Source: Granulosicoccus sp964435305 (GTDB taxonomy: Bacteria > Pseudomonadota > Gammaproteobacteria > Granulosicoccales > Granulosicoccaceae). Taken from it: a stretch of 64,000 nt of DNA. The notes under the pieces were generated by a model. That model had not been told where the DNA came from and searched no databases. It saw only the letters and a list, made by a program, of their open reading frames with translations. Location: contig CAYSZH010000001.1 of NCBI GenBank assembly GCA_964435305.1, positions 15,450 through 79,449 of the forward strand, given 5' to 3'. The translations under genes were made by a program, and so were the position numbers. Below are positions 43,622 through 52,364 of the stretch, piece after piece (position 1 is the first letter of the stretch; each line of letters begins with the position of its first letter).

Positions 43622-44494
43622 TTACCCCGGCTGATCGTTAATGACTACACCAGCGAGTTTGCGTTCGTCTATTTCATCCACAATGCTATCCAGTGCACCT
43701 GGAGTTACGCCACCGTAAGGCAACACAAGCACTGTGTAGTCACATATATCCGACAAGATGCGAGCGTCGGCAGAAGTGGACATAGAAGGCCCATCAACCA
43801 CGACAAACCGGTTGTCATAACGCTCTTTGATATCAATCATCAGCTGCTTGTATCGAGCCGATGTGAAATGCTCAGCACTGATCTCCGAGTGGCTACCCAT
43901 TGGAATGCAACGCATACGAGGTATACCGCTTGGGCTAACAATGTTTTCAATGCCCAGCTCTGGGTGCTCAAGGTATTCGAGTAAGCCGTGGCTATCATCT
44001 CGACCAATCAGCTTCATCAGTTTCTGGATGACAGGATCGTGCACATTGGCATCTACGAGTAAGGAGGTTTTTGCTTTGTCGAAAGCAATTGTGGCCGCCA
44101 GGTTTAGTGCCACAAAGCTACCACCACCTTGAGGTGTCACAGAACTTACCAGCACAGAGAAGTTGCCTTCTTCTTTTAAGCTGTAGAGTTTGGTGCGCAG
44201 CTGACGCATTGAATCAACCAGCACGCGATTTTTTGAGCGTGGATGGACAATACCCAGAAGTTCTAGCTGCCGATCACTGAACAGCTTGGCTTCTTCCATA
44301 TTGGCAAGGTCGGCCCGAGCACGATCAGCGATGCTGACTTTGTCATTTGTGGAGAGCAGATCCGTTTTTGATCTGCCTTTGCCACCACTGACAGGCACCA
44401 TTGCACGGCCGGTTTTACGCTTTCGACGCAGGCTTTTCCCTTGCTGCTGTTGAACAATTGACCTGACGTTGGCTATCTTTGCGCGATCAGTCAT
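43622..44494 (-). CDS. CpsD/CapB-like P-loop protein with degenerate Walker A
   Basis: A 290-residue homologue of the bacterial tyrosine kinases paired with chain-length proteins. The fold is visible: RVLVDSMRQLRTKLYSLKEE, then Walker A region VSSVTPQGGGSFVALNLA, Walker A' LLVDANVHDP and Walker B FVVVDGPS. In the family's P-G-E-G-K-S motif, the lysine is replaced by Gly125 (PQGGGS, 121-126). The C-terminus ends INDQPG with no tyrosine cluster. ATP use and autophosphorylation are therefore doubtful. The N-terminus is basic and disordered (about 1-50). It sits next to the chain-length gene (stop and start adjacent), as usual for the co-polymerase pair. Confidence 0.85.
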   Translation of the reverse strand: MTDRAKIANVRSIVQQQQGKSLRRKRKTGRAMVPVSGGKGRSKTDLLSTNDKVSIADRARADLANMEEAKLFSDRQLELLGIVHPRSKNRVLVDSMRQLRTKLYSLKEEGNFSVLVSSVTPQGGGSFVALNLAATIAFDKAKTSLLVDANVHDPVIQKLMKLIGRDDSHGLLEYLEHPELGIENIVSPSGIPRMRCIPMGSHSEISAEHFTSARYKQLMIDIKERYDNRFVVVDGPSMSTSADARILSDICDYTVLVLPYGGVTPGALDSIVDEIDERKLAGVVINDQPG

Positions 44495-46063
44495 TTATAC
44501 GGCTCCCTGGGCAGACAAGGCCATCGTGTACTTGATGAAAGCCACGATGATGTAGAGCAGGACAACCAGCCCGACCACCATGAAGACCACACCAGTTCTG
44601 CTAAAAAATGCTGGCTTCTCACCAGGTTGTTTCATATGTGGCACTGTCGACAACAACGGCAGTTCCAGTAAATCGGTTACCGCAGAAGCTGTGCGGATAC
44701 GCGGATCCAGCTTCAAAAACACCACAAGATAAACGAACGGGAGCAACAACCCAAGAATCAGACCAGCACCTGCAATGTGCATGAAGCGCAGCCCTGTTGG
44801 CAGAACCGGAAAATTAGCTGGCTGCTGGATACGGTACAACACGCCCTGCTTTTCAGCACCCAGGCTCATGGTTAAACGGGCGCTTTCCTGGCGTCGTAAC
44901 AAATCTTCATAGAGCTCTTGGTTGATCTGATAATCTCGAGTGAGTTCTGCAAGCTCACGCTCAACTTTTCCCGACACAGTGGATCGGCTTATTTCCTTGT
45001 CGAGTAAAACACTCAACTGGTTGGCGCGCGAACGTTGCGATTCAGCTTCAGCTTTATTGCGAGCAAGATCGCTGCGCAGCTGTTGATACACTGGGCTTAG
45101 ATTTGCCGCGCCAGAGTAGTTAGTGCCATTGAGAGTAAACGAGCTGGTGCCGCCAACGGCTCGGCGGTTTGCCTGACGTTGTTCGGCTGACACAATGACT
45201 TCTTCGATTTGCTGCTTGAGCCGAATGATATCAGGGTAATCGTCTGTGTAAGACAATCGCAGAACATCTATTTCTGATTGCAGTCGTGAAATCTGATCAC
45301 GAGTCTGACCGGTTTCGTATTCGATAGCGATCGTCGATGATTCGGAGTTGAGTTCGCGCTCAAGCGACCGGCCACGCTGACTAAATTCTGCAAACTTAAG
45401 ATTCGCTGCTTCCATCTCGCGACGCAACTCCACGATGCGTGCATTAACGTTACCGTCGGTTGACGTGTTCACCCCTGGATATTGACGACGGAAACTCTCG
45501 AGCCGCGCTTCCGAGTCTTCGAGCTTAGTGCGATAGCTCTCTACTTGATCAACGATAAAATCGAATGCTTCGGTATTTTCCAGATTGGAACTCCGCATCG
45601 ATTTTTCCAAAAACAAATCGGCATAGCGTGTTGCGGTTTCAAAAGCGATTTTCGGATCGGTATGCTCGTAGACAATCTCGATAAGCTGGTTATCGATATT
45701 GAATATTTCGGTATCCTTGATTATGTCTTCTTTAATTCGCTCACGCGTAACGGGCGCGGTCTCTGAACCGACATAGCCCACATCCGTCAGGATCTGATCC
45801 ATGATTTCTGAACTGAACAACTCTTCACGGGCAACCAATGCCTGATTGGTGTCCAGTGGTGTTTCCAAACCAGTGATCGCCTGACCTACCTGACGATCGT
45901 CCACGTGCAGCTGCACAATGGATGCGTATTTTTTTTGCCAGAAAAAGGCTGTGACGAGAAACAGCAGCGAGACCACCGTGAAGATGGCTAGCAGTGTACC
46001 CCGGCGAGCTGTCGCTTCTCGCGATAGCAGGGGACCAAATTCGTCGAGGGTGATGTTGCTCAT
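44495..46063 (-). CDS. Polysaccharide chain-length/co-polymerase protein (Wzz/GumC type)
   Basis: A 522-residue protein with two membrane helices (about 22-42 and 425-450) around a long periplasmic domain. Coiled-coil segments span about 170-260 and 320-390. The helix 2 approach PANFPVLPTGLRFMHIAGAG has the proline-rich motif. A third hydrophobic segment near the C-terminus (VVFMVVGLVVLLYIIVAFIK) is typical of the GumC/EpsF branch. It controls chain length and works with Wza and the adjoining P-loop protein. Confidence 0.9.
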   Translation of the reverse strand: MSNITLDEFGPLLSREATARRGTLLAIFTVVSLLFLVTAFFWQKKYASIVQLHVDDRQVGQAITGLETPLDTNQALVAREELFSSEIMDQILTDVGYVGSETAPVTRERIKEDIIKDTEIFNIDNQLIEIVYEHTDPKIAFETATRYADLFLEKSMRSSNLENTEAFDFIVDQVESYRTKLEDSEARLESFRRQYPGVNTSTDGNVNARIVELRREMEAANLKFAEFSQRGRSLERELNSESSTIAIEYETGQTRDQISRLQSEIDVLRLSYTDDYPDIIRLKQQIEEVIVSAEQRQANRRAVGGTSSFTLNGTNYSGAANLSPVYQQLRSDLARNKAEAESQRSRANQLSVLLDKEISRSTVSGKVERELAELTRDYQINQELYEDLLRRQESARLTMSLGAEKQGVLYRIQQPANFPVLPTGLRFMHIAGAGLILGLLLPFVYLVVFLKLDPRIRTASAVTDLLELPLLSTVPHMKQPGEKPAFFSRTGVVFMVVGLVVLLYIIVAFIKYTMALSAQGAV

Positions 46064-46143
46064 TGCCGACTTTCGCTATTGTTGTAGAACGTTGATTTCA
46101 TTTCAAGACTTTACATGGTTTTAGCGCTATTTCTTGCGCAGGA

Positions 46144-46767
46144 TCAGAAGCGTCTTTCCGGTACAGAAATTACATCTCCAGGGTACAAGGTGTAATTTGT
46201 ATCCAGTACCCCATCTTTTAAAATACTTTCGAGAAAAACGGGGTAAATCTTCGTGTCACCCTCGATTGTGCGATACAACTTCGCCCCCTCAGGAGCGGAA
46301 AATTCGTTAACGCCACCAGCATCCAGAACCAGATCCAACACCGTCATTCCGTCCCGATGCGAAATTGACTTTGGTTCAGCCACACCGCCAACAACGCGCA
46401 CTCGGTTCTGATACTCCGCACTTGTGAGCTCTTCCACAATAATTGAAACTTTAGGAGTTCTAATGAACTGTAAAAGCTTTTCTTCTGTGTCGCTCGAGAT
46501 CTCTGCTGGCGTTCGTCCACCGGCTAAAACATCACCGACCAATGGCACAGAGATGTAGCCGTCTGGCCGAACTGGAACCCTTACAGACAAATCAGGATTT
46601 TTCCATACATTAACCGCAACCACATCACCGGACCCAAGGCGGTATTCAGCTGACGGACCTGGAGCCACCTGTGGCGGACGAGACTCCTCTGGCAGTACAC
46701 CACCACGACCACCGCAGGCGGTAATCAGAACCAGTGCAGATAACAGGATGCAACGTAAGTAGATCAT
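46144..46767 (-). CDS. Polysaccharide export lipoprotein (Wza-like)
   Basis: A 207-residue protein with a lipobox (LVLITAC, Cys about 18). The ATG at 46767 is chosen because the upstream frame adds only non-signal residues. The Poly_export domain (AEYRLGSGDVVAVNVWKNPD, PVRPDGYISVPLVG) is followed by one SLBB domain (RVRVVGGVAEPKSISHRDGM). It ends LYPGDVISVPERRF, without the C-terminal membrane helix of E. coli Wza, like the short EpsE/VpsN export proteins. First gene of the minus-strand operon. Confidence 0.92.
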   Translation of the reverse strand: MIYLRCILLSALVLITACGGRGGVLPEESRPPQVAPGPSAEYRLGSGDVVAVNVWKNPDLSVRVPVRPDGYISVPLVGDVLAGGRTPAEISSDTEEKLLQFIRTPKVSIIVEELTSAEYQNRVRVVGGVAEPKSISHRDGMTVLDLVLDAGGVNEFSAPEGAKLYRTIEGDTKIYPVFLESILKDGVLDTNYTLYPGDVISVPERRF

Positions 46768-47101
46768 TTTGTACAATATTCCCCAACTAATGTGGCTCGT
46801 GTCGCGTTTAAGCGAATGGTACAGACACAACTGCCAAACGGAACAAAGTTTATTGGCGCTTACAATGCTCCGACTAAGACTGTAGCGGCAGGTTCGTTAC
46901 AATAATTACACCTGCGGCGTAATCTGCGGCAGGCAAGGTATCCAGTTTGTAGTTTTACTACTTTGAGGTACGTCCCTTATCAGACCGATTGGCCCCAGGA
47001 CAACGGCATATCAGTTAACTGTGTAACATATTAACTAAAGCTAACAGTCAATTGGGTAAATCGACGTTACGATATTAGGTTATTACTTCGGAGTATTTTT
47101 C
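46768..47101. promoter_or_regulatory. Divergent control region of the exopolysaccharide locus
   Basis: No gene in 334 bases between the export lipoprotein and the first J-domain gene. GCAGGT (46888-46893) and ACCTGC (46910-46915) are inverse copies 16 bases apart. GCGGCAGG is directly repeated at 46885-46892 and 46926-46933. Farther on, AGTTAACT (47013-47020) is a palindrome followed by TTAACT (47031-47036). These are candidate operators for control of both transcripts. Confidence 0.4.
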
Positions 47102-47716
47102 GTGGCGATCCAATTTAAACGAGACTACGAGCTGTTAGAGCTCGAACCCACATCCAATTGGGAATTAACCCGGGCCAATTACCGACGGCTTGTTAATATC
47201 TGGCACCCCGATCGTTTCACCGATAAACCTCGCGAGCGCGCACATGCGCAACAGCAGTTCATAGAATTAACTAAATCTTTCAACAATTTGCGTAGCTTTT
47301 ATCGCGAAAACAAGCGCATGCCATTCGAACGCATGACACAATCTGTTTCAGATTTACCTGAGCCTCCTGTGAGTAAGCGGGTTAATCCTAAGGATCACGA
47401 AATCGTCCAAAACAGCATTTTAAACAAACGTAAACCTTCTAAAGTCTCGACGCGAGCAAGCCCACTTCGAGCCAATTGGTGGATCATTCCAACGGTGTTA
47501 ACTATTGTTGCCGGCTTATTCGTGTTCATGTACATCGATAGAAGCACACGCTACAAACAGATTGAAGAAGCCAAGCGAGTACTGCGCTCTACCGAGCCTA
47601 GCGCTTATATGCCAAATCGAGAAGCCATTGCAAAACACGGCAATACCAACCGCATGATGAACGGCGCTGATGCGAAGAAGGTGGGTGAGCAACTTGCAAA
47701 AGACGTGTTTAAGTAA
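47102..47716 (+). CDS. Membrane-anchored J-domain protein
   Basis: A 204-residue protein with GTG start and CGGAG eight bases upstream. Residues 6-70 form a J domain (YRRLVNIWHPDRF with the essential His-Pro-Asp). A basic linker leads to a single membrane helix (about 125-145, WWIIPTVLTIVAGLFVFMYI), then a 60-residue tail. There is no Gly/Phe-rich or zinc-finger region, so it is a J-only co-chaperone that would present DnaK to a membrane or polysaccharide-enzyme client. It is related to the gene at 49273-49785; both share YR-LV-x-x-WHPDR and end the domain NLR..YR. They flank the sugar transferase gene. Confidence 0.85.
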   Translation: MAIQFKRDYELLELEPTSNWELTRANYRRLVNIWHPDRFTDKPRERAHAQQQFIELTKSFNNLRSFYRENKRMPFERMTQSVSDLPEPPVSKRVNPKDHEIVQNSILNKRKPSKVSTRASPLRANWWIIPTVLTIVAGLFVFMYIDRSTRYKQIEEAKRVLRSTEPSAYMPNREAIAKHGNTNRMMNGADAKKVGEQLAKDVFK

Positions 47717-47731
47717 GCGCGTCAGAACGAA

Positions 47732-49153
47732 CTAGCGAGCACCTTTTCCGAACAACACCACTTCGGCGGTTTGACACAAAATTAGCATATCCAGGAATAT
47801 CGTGTGGTTCTTGATGTAGTAAAGATCGTACTCCTGCTTCTGCACCGAATCATCTATCGAAGCACCGTAGGGATAACACACCTGCGCCCAACCAGTAATA
47901 CCAGGCTTTACCGCATGCCGTTCCTGATAGTAAGGAATTTCTTTCTGTAATTCGGACACAAATTGAGGGCGCTCCGGTCTTGGCCCCACAAAGCTCATAT
48001 CACCGCGAAAAACATTCCATATCTGCGGAAGCTCATCAATTCGGGTTTTACGCATTATTCCGCCAATACGCGTCACTCGCGCATCGTTCTTGGTCGCCCA
48101 CTGCGCCACACCGTCTTTTTCTGCATTGACACTCATACTGCGAAATTTAAGCACCTCAAAAGGCTGTGTAAGATGGCCCACGCGAGTTTGTCCGTAAAAA
48201 ATTGGTGCGTCCAGCCCGTCTTCCAATTTGATAGCAACGGCGGCAAAAAGCATGAATGGCCAGGTGATCGTTAAGATAAGCATACTCGCCAAAATATCAA
48301 ATAGTCGTTTGGACACGTCTCGAAACGCACCCGTATCAAAACCTTCAGAATAGATAAGCCAGTCAGGGCGCATGATATCCAACGGCAGTTTGCCCTGCTC
48401 TCTTTCAAAGAAGCCGAGCAAATCGATCACATCGATACCGTAGAGCTTGCAGTTCAATAAGTCATCAAGTGGGATGCCATTTCGCCGCTCATCCGCTGCC
48501 ACCACAATTTCATCTACCGCATTATCCACACAGTATTCGAGCAGCTGGTTCTCAGGAACATCAACCACAATGGCGCTGTCCACTGCCACAGTGATATCGG
48601 TTTTCAGAGGAACAAACCCGACCAGACGGAAACCTCTGCGATCGACACGCCTGCGCAAACGCCTCTGAATGGTGGCAGCTTTATCACCCGCACCCAAAAC
48701 CAGCACACGAATTTTAAGGATATCTCGATCAACATAGTAAAAGAACATGGGGCGGATTGTGCCAACCATGAAAAAGGCCACAATGAGTGCCAAGCCGAAT
48801 ACACCCCGCCCCAAATACAAGCTGGGGATCAGATAATACAAAAGGGCCAACACTGCGGCACCGCACAAAAATCCGATGACCGAGCGTAGGAACACGCCTA
48901 AAATGCCACCTCGGAAACGGCTTTGGTACAAACCCATTGCCATCATTGTGACGGGCATCACCAAACCGAACAGAATGGAGGTAACAACCGGAGAGTTGAT
49001 ACTCTCAATATCAGTGAGCGCTTGACCATCAAATCGAACATATACCGAGACGTAAACAGCGGCAACACACACGCAGAACTCAATCAGTGCGAGCAATAAA
49101 AACGGCACTCTCAGGTGCATTTTGAACAGCTTAAACGAGCCCACGTGCTTCAC
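47732..49153 (-). CDS. Polyprenyl-phosphate sugar phosphotransferase (initiating enzyme)
   Basis: A 473-residue enzyme. Four or five N-terminal membrane helices (about 15-135) are followed by a CoA-binding-like domain (RVLVLGAGDKAATIQRRL), then a further helix near 285-305 and the bacterial sugar-transferase domain: LKFRSMSVNAEKDG, GGIMRKTRIDELPQIWNV, FVGPRPERPQF and PGITGWAQV. GIDVIDLLGFFEREQGKLPL then RPDWLIYSEGF matches the EpsB/TIGR03013 branch found in exosortase A-type exopolysaccharide loci. It transfers a sugar 1-phosphate to undecaprenyl phosphate as the first step. It lies between two J-domain genes and is transcribed toward the first. Confidence 0.93.
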   Translation of the reverse strand: MKHVGSFKLFKMHLRVPFLLLALIEFCVCVAAVYVSVYVRFDGQALTDIESINSPVVTSILFGLVMPVTMMAMGLYQSRFRGGILGVFLRSVIGFLCGAAVLALLYYLIPSLYLGRGVFGLALIVAFFMVGTIRPMFFYYVDRDILKIRVLVLGAGDKAATIQRRLRRRVDRRGFRLVGFVPLKTDITVAVDSAIVVDVPENQLLEYCVDNAVDEIVVAADERRNGIPLDDLLNCKLYGIDVIDLLGFFEREQGKLPLDIMRPDWLIYSEGFDTGAFRDVSKRLFDILASMLILTITWPFMLFAAVAIKLEDGLDAPIFYGQTRVGHLTQPFEVLKFRSMSVNAEKDGVAQWATKNDARVTRIGGIMRKTRIDELPQIWNVFRGDMSFVGPRPERPQFVSELQKEIPYYQERHAVKPGITGWAQVCYPYGASIDDSVQKQEYDLYYIKNHTIFLDMLILCQTAEVVLFGKGAR

Positions 49154-49272
49154 TTGTCCGTGTCATAACCTATTTCAAACTTAGCGGTGTCATACAAAAA
49201 AACTGTAGTGTAATTCAGCAGTTAGCATTTGCTGCCGATAGCCAACTTAATCCAGTTGGCGGGACCCCATTG

Positions 49273-49785
49273 GTGCACACAAATCAACACGAACTCAACC
49301 AGGCGTTAAACGTGCTGGAACTGCGGGAGAACCTGACGTGGGATCTCGTGCAGAGCCAGTACCGAAAACTGGTTCAGCGCTGGCACCCGGATCGTCATGC
49401 TGGTACAGATCATGAAGCAGCACAAGCGCATTTTATCGCGGTAAATAGTGCCTACAACTTGTTGCGGCAGCATTATCGTAAAACAGGCCAATTGCCAAAA
49501 CATAATGCCAAAACTCACAACGGGCCGTTGCTGGGCACTCGCTCCGAGCCGACTGAAGCCCGGCACTGGATACGTAACCCTGCGTTTCAATTTGGAGCAG
49601 CAGCGTTATCGGTTTTATTTATATTTGCCGCCGTATTGTGGTCGCTGGATACAAAAATAGCGAAAAACAATCGTGACAGAGCACGCACGGTAGCCGCCAG
49701 TGCCGCAAACAGTGCAACAGCAACGCTACAAGATGTTGAGAACGACACGGTAATTCAGCATACATTAAACGAACACGACGATTAG
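49273..49785 (+). CDS. Second membrane-anchored J-domain protein
   Basis: About 170 residues (GTG at 49273, or TTG one codon earlier). The J domain spans 5-70 with YRKLVQRWHPDRH; one membrane helix follows at about 105-125 (FQFGAAALSVLFIFAAVLW), then a polar C-terminal region of about 45 residues rich in Ala, Asn and Thr. Its layout matches the J-domain protein at 47102-47716: cytoplasmic J domain, one helix, short outer tail. It is upstream of the UDP-sugar dehydrogenase, in the same direction. Confidence 0.82.
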   Translation: MHTNQHELNQALNVLELRENLTWDLVQSQYRKLVQRWHPDRHAGTDHEAAQAHFIAVNSAYNLLRQHYRKTGQLPKHNAKTHNGPLLGTRSEPTEARHWIRNPAFQFGAAALSVLFIFAAVLWSLDTKIAKNNRDRARTVAASAANSATATLQDVENDTVIQHTLNEHDD

Positions 49786-49971
49786 GACTTTATAAGAAGC
49801 CACGTCAAGATATGGTAAGCAATTATTCACAAGTATTGTTCGTGATGCATATGTAGTGCAAGTTCACAAAGCACGGTGCTATTTGAGCTGCTCTTCATTT
49901 GTTATCGCCGTATAATTGCTTGATTTCATGCCCCTAAAGGGGCTGCCACTTGGTTACAGGATTTAAATACG

Positions 49972-51252
49972 ATGTTCAAGATCGCAGATGATGATCTAAT
50001 TGCTGTAATCGGGCTCGGTTATGTTGGCTTGCCGTTAGCGGTTGAGTTTGGCAAAACAACTCCCACCATCGGGTTTGATATTGATGCAGAACGCGTTGTT
50101 GAATTAAACCAACAACACGATCGCACCCTCGAAGTATCACGTGAAGAAATGGCAGAATCAAAAGCGCTGCGCTTCACAAGCAATCTTCAAGACTTGAGTG
50201 AGTGCAAAGTTTTCATTGTGACGGTGCCAACGCCAATAAACAGTCACAAACAACCAGACCTCACTCCGCTAATTAAGGCCAGTGAGTCTATCGGCTCTGT
50301 TCTAAAAGCCGGTTCTGTGGTCATCTATGAATCCACTGTTTACCCTGGTGCCACCGAAGAAGTATGCGTTCCCATTTTAGAGAGGGTGTCGGGGCTTACG
50401 TTCAATATAGATTTTTATGCAGGTTATAGCCCAGAGCGTATTAACCCTGGTGATAAAGAACACCGCGTTAGTACAATCATGAAAGTCACCGCAGGCTCCA
50501 CACCGGAGGTGGCAAGTGAAGTGGATAAACTTTATAAACGCATAATTACGGCAGGAACGCACATGGCCAGCAGTATTAAGGTAGCTGAGGCTGCAAAGGT
50601 CATTGAAAACACACAGCGTGATCTGAACATCGCGCTGATCAATGAGCTGGCGATAATTTTCGACAAGTTAGGTATCGACACATTAGAGGTGTTAGAAGCC
50701 GCAGGCACAAAGTGGAATTTTCTACCGTTTCGACCAGGGCTTGTTGGCGGCCATTGCATCAGCGTCGATCCCTACTACCTGACACATAAAGCACAGGAGA
50801 TAGGTTATCACCCACAAGTGATACTCTCCGGGCGCCAAATTAACGATGGCATGGGCGGTTTTGTAGCCGGGCAAGTGGTCAAAATGCTGACTCGTGGCCG
50901 AGTACACGTAGTAGGTGCAAACATCTTGATTCTCGGGCTGGCATTTAAGGAAAACTGCCCTGACCTGCGCAACACACGTGTGGTTGATATCGTAGATGAG
51001 TTGCACAACTACCACGCCAACGTAGAAGTTTACGACCCATGGGTAAACCCCGAAGAAGCCCAAAACGAATACAATATCACGCCCGTCACGAGTTTAGAAC
51101 CAGGGCGTTACGACGCTATCATCATGGCGGTTGGTCATGAACAGTTTGTTAGCATGGGTGTCGAAGCTATTAGAAAACTTGGAAAGCCAGAACATATTCT
51201 TTACGACATCAAAAGCGTCTTACCCAAAGACGCTGTGGATGCAAGACTGTAA
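49972..51252 (+). CDS. tviB: UDP-N-acetylhexosamine 6-dehydrogenase (TviB/WbpO-like)
   Basis: A 426-residue UDP-sugar dehydrogenase. The NAD-binding motif is GLGYVGLPLA (14-23); the catalytic Cys262 is in GLVGGHCISVDPYYL. VTVPTPINSHKQPDLTPL, YSPERINPGDK and LGLAFKENCPDLRNTRV are typical of the TviB/WbpO branch, which oxidises UDP-GlcNAc or UDP-GalNAc to the uronic acid. The UDP-glucose branch is less likely because YSPERINPGD is diagnostic of the N-acetylated substrates. It supplies an acidic sugar to the adjoining polysaccharide. AGGA lies nine bases upstream. Confidence 0.9.
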   Translation: MFKIADDDLIAVIGLGYVGLPLAVEFGKTTPTIGFDIDAERVVELNQQHDRTLEVSREEMAESKALRFTSNLQDLSECKVFIVTVPTPINSHKQPDLTPLIKASESIGSVLKAGSVVIYESTVYPGATEEVCVPILERVSGLTFNIDFYAGYSPERINPGDKEHRVSTIMKVTAGSTPEVASEVDKLYKRIITAGTHMASSIKVAEAAKVIENTQRDLNIALINELAIIFDKLGIDTLEVLEAAGTKWNFLPFRPGLVGGHCISVDPYYLTHKAQEIGYHPQVILSGRQINDGMGGFVAGQVVKMLTRGRVHVVGANILILGLAFKENCPDLRNTRVVDIVDELHNYHANVEVYDPWVNPEEAQNEYNITPVTSLEPGRYDAIIMAVGHEQFVSMGVEAIRKLGKPEHILYDIKSVLPKDAVDARL

Positions 51253-51276
51253 TCACAATTTTTTAGCGACCCTACT

Positions 51277-52284
51277 ATGAAAGTTCTAGTCACCGGTACT
51301 GCCGGCTTTATTGGTTCCACACTCGCAATTAAACTGCTTGAACGTGGCGACGAAGTTATTGGCATTGACAACGTTAACGATTACTACGACGTTGACTTAA
51401 AGCTTGCTCGTCTGGAGCGTGTTAAGGCCTACGATGGCTTTACCGAAGTGCGCGGCGATCTTGAAGATCGAGACCTTGTGCAAAAAGCCTTTGAGCAGCA
51501 TCAACCTCAACGCGTGGTCAACCTCGCAGCACAAGCCGGTGTGCGTTATTCTCTTGAAAATCCGTACGCTTATATTGATGCCAACATTTATGGCTTCACC
51601 AATATTCTTGAAAACTGCCGCCATAGCAAAGTAGAGCATTTAGTCTATGCATCCAGTAGCTCTGTGTACGGCTCGCACACCAATATGCCTTTTAGCATTC
51701 AGGAATCGGTTGACCACCCGGTAAGCTTGTATGCGGCAACTAAAAAAGCCAACGAATTAATGGCGCATACGTATAGCCATCTGTTTGAATTGCCAACAAC
51801 CGGCTTGCGTTTTTTCACCGTGTACGGCCCTTGGGGGCGCCCCGATATGGCGTTGTTTCTGTTTACTAAGAATATACTGGCTGGTAAGCCAATTGACGTT
51901 TTTAACTACGGTAAGCACAAACGCGATTTCACTTATATACACGACATTGTTGAAGGCGTTATTCGGACACTGGATAAGGTGGCCACGGCGAATGATGACT
52001 GGGACAGCGACAAGCCAGACCCTGCAACCAGTGCCGCGCCGTTTCGCATCTATAACATTGGCAACAACTCTCCGGTCGATCTTGAACACTATATTCACGT
52101 GCTTGAAGAGAGCCTTGGTAAAAAGGCTGAAAAAAATCTGCTGCCTTTACAGGCGGGCGATGTACCGGATACTTATGCAGATGTATCCGACCTTGTACGC
52201 GATGTTGACTATAAACCCAACACAAGCGTAGAGGATGGTGTGGCTAAATTTGTTGAGTGGTATCGAGAGTACTACAAAGTATAA
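51277..52284 (+). CDS. UDP-glucuronate 4-epimerase-like enzyme
   Basis: A 335-residue extended SDR. The motif GTAGFIGS is at 7-14, the Ser triad YASSSSVYG at 124-132, and Tyr152/Lys156 are catalytic (LYAATKKANE). DNVNDYYDVDLKLARL and LRFFTVYGPWGRPDMALF are signatures of the UDP-GlcA 4-epimerase family, which makes UDP-galacturonic acid. With TviB immediately upstream (24 bp gap), the pair could interconvert UDP-HexNAcA epimers, as TviC does, although the primary family call is UDP-GlcA epimerase. Confidence 0.88.
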   Translation: MKVLVTGTAGFIGSTLAIKLLERGDEVIGIDNVNDYYDVDLKLARLERVKAYDGFTEVRGDLEDRDLVQKAFEQHQPQRVVNLAAQAGVRYSLENPYAYIDANIYGFTNILENCRHSKVEHLVYASSSSVYGSHTNMPFSIQESVDHPVSLYAATKKANELMAHTYSHLFELPTTGLRFFTVYGPWGRPDMALFLFTKNILAGKPIDVFNYGKHKRDFTYIHDIVEGVIRTLDKVATANDDWDSDKPDPATSAAPFRIYNIGNNSPVDLEHYIHVLEESLGKKAEKNLLPLQAGDVPDTYADVSDLVRDVDYKPNTSVEDGVAKFVEWYREYYKV

Positions 52285-52364
52285 AGCGATAACGGGCCGT
52301 TGCCAGGGGTCATACTTGCATGGCCCGGCTTCTGCCAGTGAAACTGCCATTACCCGTTAGCCCA

